The notes under the pieces are model-generated. The model ran no database searches and was not told where the DNA came from. It was given only the letters and a program-made list of their open reading frames with translations. Positions 6,326 through 9,862 of a stretch of 9,862 bases of DNA are shown here, piece after piece. A program made the position numbers and the translations under genes. Positions within the stretch are counted from its first letter, which is position 1, and the number at the start of each line of letters is the position of its first letter. Source of the stretch: JBBQSU01 sp038234815 (GTDB taxonomy: Bacteria > Planctomycetota > Phycisphaerae > Tepidisphaerales > Tepidisphaeraceae); the NCBI GenBank assembly GCA_038234815.1, contig JBBQSU010000126.1:1-9862 (forward strand), given 5' to 3'.

Positions 6326-6523
6326 CGCCCATTCGAAGATTGTCGGGTCAGCGCACGAGAAATCGTCGCCGGCCGCATCAACTGGCGCGACATCACAACC
6401 CCTAAAACCGTGTCAAATGACGACAAGGCCGTGGCCGAGGCGGAGGTCGGGGGAGTCCGGCCCTACTTCGAGAAAGAGTACGTCCGCCCGGACCGCACTT
6501 TTCAAGCCATTTTTTTTTATTAG
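6326..6523 (+). pseudogene. Coding-like fragment without a start codon
   Basis: After a TGA at 6323, 65 codons stay open to a TAG at 6521. About three quarters of the codons up to residue 57 end in G or C, as in the real genes here. The translation is protein-like (VSAREIVAGRINWRDI, then EAEVGGVRPYFEKEYVRPDR). There is no ATG; the first GTG is at 6410 and has no ribosome binding site. The frame ends just past a T9 run that would be a natural frameshift site. The family is not recognised. It is most likely a remnant of a gene broken by frameshifts, less likely a small gene with an unusual start. Confidence 0.4.
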
Positions 6524-6634
6524 CCGGATGCGCGCGATAGGCCCGATGATTAACTTCCGTGCGGTGATGTTTCTGGAAGCACCCGCAAGCTTCATCTCCC
6601 GAGTGACGTAAGGGATAACAAAGGAATTGCGAAC

Positions 6635-7372
6635 ATGGAATTAAGAGGACAAGTTCTCATCGCTGACGATGACGAGACGTTCAGTGTTTTGACCGCCGAT
6701 CTGCTGATCCGAGAAGGATACGAGGTTCGACGGGCACCCGACGCTGCCACCGCGCGCGACATCCTCGAGAACAGTCCTTCGGAGCTGTTGATCGCGGACA
6801 TCAAAATGCGGGGCAACTGGAACCTGGAGCTGATTGAGGCGATTGCCGGGACCAAGCATGAGGTTCCTGTGATTTTGGCGACCGGCGATCCCGATGTTCC
6901 CACTGCAGTCAAAGCGATCAGCTTGCCGGTGATTGCTTACCTGCTAAAGCCGATTGCATTCGCGGACTTGCTCGGGCACGTCGAGCGCGGAGTGCGCATT
7001 GGCCAATCGAACCGGCGCATGGCATTGGCGCAGAATCGACTGGGAGATTTGCAGAAAGAACTGAACGGCCACCGCAACATCCCGGCACGGGCCGTGGTCG
7101 GTCCATCCAGCGTGGGGTCGTTCGTGGCCATGACGATGGGGCAAATCATGGATTCGCTGAGCGACCTGCAACACCTGGCGCTGGCAGAACACGCCGAAAA
7201 AACGAGCAAGCCTGTGTGCCATTTGCTCGACTGCCCGCGCCTGACGATGGCGACAAATGCGCTCACAGAGGGAGTGGCCACGCTGGAGCGCACCAAGCAG
7301 TCTTTTAAGAGCCGGGAATTAGCCGACCTGCGTCACTATCTGGAAACTATTTGCAGTGCGCTTCGGGCATGA
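6635..7372 (+). CDS. Response regulator with an unrecognised C-terminal domain
   Basis: Residues 5-120 form a receiver (REC) domain: acidic pocket D11-D13, phosphoacceptor D55 in LLIADIKMRG, switch T83 in ILATGD, and K105 in LLKPI. All the residues needed for phosphorylation are present, so it should accept phosphate from a histidine kinase such as CheA. Residues 125-245 have no recognised DNA-binding, cyclase or phosphodiesterase motif. They look mainly helical, with a probable coiled-coil linker (RRMALAQNRLGDLQKELNG, 127-145) and a CHLLDC pair (C195, C200). AAAGGAA lies nine bases upstream of ATG 6635. The gene precedes cheW by 227 bp and probably acts in the same chemosensory pathway. The output could be protein-protein binding or a small effector fold. 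Confidence 0.85.
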   Translation: MELRGQVLIADDDETFSVLTADLLIREGYEVRRAPDAATARDILENSPSELLIADIKMRGNWNLELIEAIAGTKHEVPVILATGDPDVPTAVKAISLPVIAYLLKPIAFADLLGHVERGVRIGQSNRRMALAQNRLGDLQKELNGHRNIPARAVVGPSSVGSFVAMTMGQIMDSLSDLQHLALAEHAEKTSKPVCHLLDCPRLTMATNALTEGVATLERTKQSFKSRELADLRHYLETICSALRA

Positions 7373-7471
7373 ATTAGGGGACGTTCCGCCGCGATAGGGG
7401 GGGCAGCGAAAAGAAAAAGGAAGCACTTCAAGTTTAGGGGTGGTCACGTCGATACAACTCGTGAATAGGAT

Positions 7472-7519
7472 CGAGCCCGTGTGGCTCATCCACCTTGTCG
7501 AGCGGGCCGAACGGGCTCG
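7472..7519 (+). other. Inverted repeats in the cheW leader with two alternative pairings
   Basis: CGAGCCCGT (7472-7480) pairs perfectly with ACGGGCTCG (7511-7519). Its 5' arm can instead form a local hairpin, GAGCC (7473-7477) with GGCTC (7483-7487). The two folds are mutually exclusive. The element lies just upstream of the terminator hairpin that precedes cheW, which is the layout expected of an RNA sensor or antiterminator region. No known riboswitch family is recognised. Confidence 0.4.
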
Positions 7520-7525
7520 CAAGTC

Positions 7526-7583
7526 GAAGGCGTAATTGGGTTTCTTCGTTCGCGAAGGATCTCGATTGCGCCTTCTTTTTTTT
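7526..7583 (+). terminator. Strong intrinsic terminator or attenuator in front of cheW
   Basis: Bases 7526-7540 pair continuously with 7561-7575 (15 pairs, three of them G-U). After one T-T mismatch, 7542-7548 pair with 7553-7559 (one G-U) around a TTCG loop. A run of eight T follows at 7576-7583. This is a textbook factor-independent terminator. It ends 16 bases before the cheW start codon, with the cheW ribosome binding site immediately after the T run. It is either a conditional attenuator of the cheW operon or the terminator of the response regulator gene overlapped by a cheW promoter. Confidence 0.75.
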
Positions 7584-7599
7584 CTGGAAGGAACAAGCA

Positions 7600-8103
7600 A
7601 TGAGCGCAATCGCCACGGCAACACCAGCCAATGACACGCGCCGGGGAGGCAAGTACCTCACGTTCGCTCTGGGCGAAGAGGAGTACGGTCTGGCCATCCT
7701 GAAAGTGCGGGAGATCATCAAGATCATGGCCATCACTGCCGTGCCACGCACCCCGCACCACGTTAAGGGTGTGATCAACCTGCGCGGGCAGGTCATCAGT
7801 GTCGTGGACCTCCGGGCCAAGTTCGGGATGCCCGAGGTCGAACGCACGGTGCAGACGTGCATCATCGTGGTGGACATCCGCCACGGCGACCGCAAGGTCA
7901 ACACCGGGATCATCGTGGACCGCGTCTCAGAAGTGCTCAACGTGCTCGATGACCACATCGAGGACGCCCCGAGCTTTGACGCCGGAGTCGATAGCGACTT
8001 CATCCTGGGGATGGGCAAGATCGGCAACACCGTCAAGATCCTGCTCGACATCGACAAGGTCCTGGGTGCCGACGACATCGTCGAAGCCAGCGCCGCGAAC
8101 TGA
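7600..8103 (+). CDS. cheW: Chemotaxis adaptor protein CheW
   Basis: CheW is the cytoplasmic adaptor that couples chemoreceptors to the CheA histidine kinase. The protein has 167 residues, the normal length. Family features are KYLTFALGEEEYGLAILKVREI (18-39), the signature GVINLRGQVISVVDLR (57-72), the VDRVSEVLNV strand-turn (106-115), and the C-terminal DFILGMGKIGNTVKILLDIDKVL (133-155). ATG 7600 is chosen: GGAAGGAA lies seven bases upstream and the protein aligns from its N-terminus, whereas an in-frame GTG at 7495 would translate the terminator hairpin. The stop is 23 bp before the start of the carbonic anhydrase-chemoreceptor frame, so the two are almost certainly one operon. The leader hairpin suggests attenuation control. 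Confidence 0.95.
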   Translation: MSAIATATPANDTRRGGKYLTFALGEEEYGLAILKVREIIKIMAITAVPRTPHHVKGVINLRGQVISVVDLRAKFGMPEVERTVQTCIIVVDIRHGDRKVNTGIIVDRVSEVLNVLDDHIEDAPSFDAGVDSDFILGMGKIGNTVKILLDIDKVLGADDIVEASAAN

Positions 8104-8126
8104 AGTACCCCAACGGAGCCACCCCG

Positions 8127-9862
8127 GTGAAACACGCACTTCAAATCTGTGTTCTGATCGGCCTATTGAACTACCCGTTCCTGGCCACGGCCATAGGGTC
8201 GTCGCACGAATCCGCGGGAGGCCCGGCCCCGCGCCAAGTCCTCCAGCAGATGCGGGAAGGCAACGAGCGGTTCGTCGCCGGCACGTCCGCTCATCCTCGC
8301 CAGGATAGCGACCAGCGCAACCTGACCGTCTCCAAGGGGCAGCATCCGATCGTGTCGGTGCTCTCCTGCGCCGACTCCCGGGTTCCCGTCGAACAGATTT
8401 TCGACCAGGGGATTGGCGACCTCTTCGTGATCCGGGTGGCGGGCAACGTCGCGGCCGTCGACGAGATCGGCACCATCGAATATGGCGTGGGGCACCTGGG
8501 CACACCGGTGCTGCTGGTGCTGGGCCATAGCAATTGCGGCGCGGTCACCGCAGTCGTCGAGAAGGCGGCCGTTCATGGCAACATCGCAGCGCTGGTGGCA
8601 CCCATCAAGCCGGCGGCCGAGCAGGCCCGGAAGGAACACCCGCGTTCCACCGGCCCCGAATTGATCGCTGAAACGGTGCGTCTCAACGTCTGGCAGGCGA
8701 TCGCGGACGTGTTTCAAGGAAGCGAGGAGATCCGCGATCGCGTGCGCTCCGGCTCGCTGGAGGTCGTGGGCGGCGTCTACGACCTGAAGAGCGGCAGCGT
8801 GACATGGATGGGCGCGCATCCAAAACAGTCGGCGCTGCTGTCGGCCCCGCCGGCCGTCGCACACGGGGCCGGGGCGCACACCGGCCCGGCGTCCGAGGCC
8901 ACGCCGGCGGCGGCAGCCGGAGATGAAGCAGGTATCGCGCACGAAACGGCTGCCGCCGATCCCGTGCAGGGCGGCGGGTCGTCGACCTTATGGATTGTCT
9001 GCGTCCTGGCCGGCGTGCTGCTGTCTGGCGGGGTCGCAGGGTTTGTTTACTGGAAATCAGCGGAGAAGCGTCATTACACCACTGCCTTTGAAGGGACTGT
9101 CGAAACAGCGCCGGCCGATGCCGTCGCCGGCGCCCGGGGGCGGAGTCATCTGGGGATATCTGAGCAACTCACTAACAAAAGGAATAGCATGAAACTGGGA
9201 ACGAAGATCACATTGGGTTTTGCAAGTCTGATTGTCATCGCGTTGGTCCTTGGGGGCCTGGCGGTGTGGAACATGCTGGGCGTCAAGACGGTCGCGACGA
9301 CCCTGGCCACGGCCAACGTGCCGTCCGTCGCCATCGGCAATGAGGTGGAGCGCGACTCGCTCTCCACGATGTACGAAGCGCGCGGATATGCCTTCACAGA
9401 GGACAAGGGATTCCTCGACAAGGCACACGCCCATTTGGCGCAGGTCAAGAAGGATTTGAAGGATGCCAAGGAGCATGCCGCCAAGTTCCAGCTCGACGGT
9501 CTGAAGCAAAATGCGGAGAAGGCCGAGACCAAAGCGCTGGAATATGAAAAGCTGCTCGCGGAGACCGTCGTCAGGACGGAAGCGATGGCCAAGGACAAAG
9601 AGGGGATGAATGCATCCGCCGAAAAGTACATGAAGACATGTGATGCATATCTGGAATCCATGAAGAAGCAGCTTTTGACTGAGAATCACGCGGCCGTCAC
9701 TGCGGCAGGCTCCACGACGGGCCAGCCGTCGACGTCAGCGGCAGAATGGGAGAAGAAGCTGGAGGACCGGGCTTGGAAGCTCGCCACGGCCAATGACATC
9801 ATCGATCTTGGCAATGCGATTCGAATCGGCAACTGGAAGTCCCAGGCGACACGTGACCCGAA
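8127..9862 (+). CDS. Beta-carbonic anhydrase fused in frame to a methyl-accepting chemotaxis protein, 3' end cut off
   Basis: From GTG 8127 (GGAG eight bases upstream) the frame stays open for 578 codons to the window edge; I checked every codon for stops. Residues 1-22 are a signal peptide ending ATA. Residues 36-235 are a beta-carbonic anhydrase (CO2 + H2O to bicarbonate) with zinc ligands C81, H134 and C137 and the CADSR dyad D83/R85. An Ala/Gly/Pro linker (240-285) leads to a membrane helix (287-309) and a basic cytoplasmic stretch. From M355 a chemoreceptor N-terminus begins: MKLGTKI, membrane helix at about 361-382, then a long helical extracytoplasmic domain of the 4-helix/HBM type. 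HAMP and signalling domains would lie beyond the window. Topology is consistent, with both anhydrase and sensor outside. An internal start at 9189 could also yield a separate receptor. It forms an operon with cheW. Confidence 0.8.
   Translation, partial: MKHALQICVLIGLLNYPFLATAIGSSHESAGGPAPRQVLQQMREGNERFVAGTSAHPRQDSDQRNLTVSKGQHPIVSVLSCADSRVPVEQIFDQGIGDLFVIRVAGNVAAVDEIGTIEYGVGHLGTPVLLVLGHSNCGAVTAVVEKAAVHGNIAALVAPIKPAAEQARKEHPRSTGPELIAETVRLNVWQAIADVFQGSEEIRDRVRSGSLEVVGGVYDLKSGSVTWMGAHPKQSALLSAPPAVAHGAGAHTGPASEATPAAAAGDEAGIAHETAAADPVQGGGSSTLWIVCVLAGVLLSGGVAGFVYWKSAEKRHYTTAFEGTVETAPADAVAGARGRSHLGISEQLTNKRNSMKLGTKITLGFASLIVIALVLGGLAVWNMLGVKTVATTLATANVPSVAIGNEVERDSLSTMYEARGYAFTEDKGFLDKAHAHLAQVKKDLKDAKEHAAKFQLDGLKQNAEKAETKALEYEKLLAETVVRTEAMAKDKEGMNASAEKYMKTCDAYLESMKKQLLTENHAAVTAAGSTTGQPSTSAAEWEKKLEDRAWKLATANDIIDLGNAIRIGNWKSQATRDP
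9108..9133 (+). other. All-GC hairpin between the anhydrase and receptor parts
   Basis: GCGCCGGC (9108-9115) and GCCGGCGC (9126-9133) are perfect reverse complements with a 10-base loop. No T tract follows. The hairpin lies in the linker after the carbonic anhydrase membrane helix, 55 bases before the internal ATG. Such stems are more usual between cistrons, where they affect mRNA stability or translation coupling, than inside a gene. Confidence 0.5.
9177..9191 (+). promoter_or_regulatory. Internal ribosome binding site and start codon for a stand-alone chemoreceptor
   Basis: AAAAGGAA (9177-9184) precedes ATG 9189 at near-ideal spacing. The protein starting here, MKLGTKITLGF, has the exact form of independent chemoreceptors of this family. 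It is in frame with the carbonic anhydrase (354 codons from 8127) and no stop intervenes. Initiation here would give a receptor without the enzyme domain, alongside or instead of the fusion. Confidence 0.6.

Larger units (their letters stand above)
5870..6634. other. Long intergenic region without a convincing gene
   Basis: Between the minus-strand coding-like segment and the response regulator I see no intact gene. The stretch contains the 18-bp palindrome (5883-5900), an AT-rich island at roughly 5950-6080 with helically phased repeats, a 9-bp inverted repeat (6211-6270), a coding-like fragment on the plus strand (6326-6523) and a T9 run (6510-6518). Plus-strand frames at 5680-6033 and 6255-6611, and minus-strand frames at 5778-6209 and 5933-6187, have odd composition and no family features. 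The mixture suggests decay of former genes plus regulatory sequence. Confidence 0.5.

Noticed and set aside
6482..6518. GTCCG/CGGAC hairpin near the T9 run as a terminator
   Set aside because: The stem ends 16 bases before the T run, too far for an intrinsic terminator, and has a loop of only two bases.
6255..6611. 118-codon plus-strand frame
   Set aside because: Ser/Arg/Pro-rich composition typical of a shadow; the frame at 6326-6523 has the coding-like third positions instead.
7495..7599. In-frame upstream extension of CheW from GTG 7495
   Set aside because: It would translate the terminator hairpin and T8 run; ATG 7600 has a strong ribosome binding site and gives the family N-terminus.
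8163..8942. 259-codon minus-strand frame opposite the carbonic anhydrase
   Set aside because: The plus strand encodes an unmistakable beta-carbonic anhydrase; the minus-strand product has no family features.
9057..9689. 210-codon minus-strand frame opposite the chemoreceptor N-terminus
   Set aside because: It is a shadow of the amphipathic helical coding sequence on the plus strand.

Overview
The window is GC-rich bacterial chromosomal DNA with mostly single genes or short co-oriented groups and fairly long intergenic gaps. The gene mix suggests a Gram-negative bacterium of the Planctomycetota/PVC type. It includes a small RRM protein with a Gly-rich tail, a plant-like soluble acyl-ACP desaturase, a heptose-type SIS isomerase, unrecognised proteins, and a chemoreceptor whose start reads MKLGTKI. 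This placement is inference from gene content only. No tRNA, rRNA, CRISPR array or intact mobile element was seen.

Left half (1-5044). A beta-propeller-like protein runs in from the left edge. It is followed by a PduO-type cob(I)alamin adenosyltransferase and a glycine-rich RRM RNA-binding protein with its own leader and terminator. Two unrecognised proteins come next, then two fatty-acid desaturases of unrelated folds placed back to back: a membrane tri-histidine acyl-CoA type and a soluble di-iron acyl-ACP type. Both introduce double bonds into fatty acids, and the RRM gene just upstream belongs to a family often induced by cold, so a membrane-fluidity theme is plausible but unproven.

Middle (5045-6634). 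A GmhA-like sedoheptulose-7-phosphate isomerase lies on the minus strand, convergent with the acyl-ACP desaturase. Beyond it is about 1 kb without a convincing intact gene. This stretch holds two start-less but strongly coding-like open segments on opposite strands, an 18-bp palindrome, a cluster of 11-bp-spaced direct repeats in an AT-rich island, and a 9-bp inverted repeat. It looks like a decayed or regulatory region.

Right half (6635-9862). This is a chemosensory group: a response regulator with an unrecognised C-terminal domain, CheW, and a very long open frame starting 23 bp after cheW. That frame runs without a stop to the window edge. It encodes a signal peptide, a complete beta-carbonic anhydrase domain (Cys81, His134, Cys137), a low-complexity linker, a transmembrane helix, a short cytoplasmic stretch, and then the full N-terminus of a methyl-accepting chemotaxis protein. 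The predicted topology is self-consistent and would place a periplasmic carbonic anhydrase beside the chemoreceptor's ligand-binding domain. A CO2/bicarbonate-linked chemoreceptor is the most exciting reading. The main caution is that a ribosome binding site and a GC hairpin sit in the linker, so the chemoreceptor may also, or only, start internally at 9189. A 22-pair hairpin with a T8 tract ends 16 bases before cheW, suggesting the operon is controlled by transcription attenuation.
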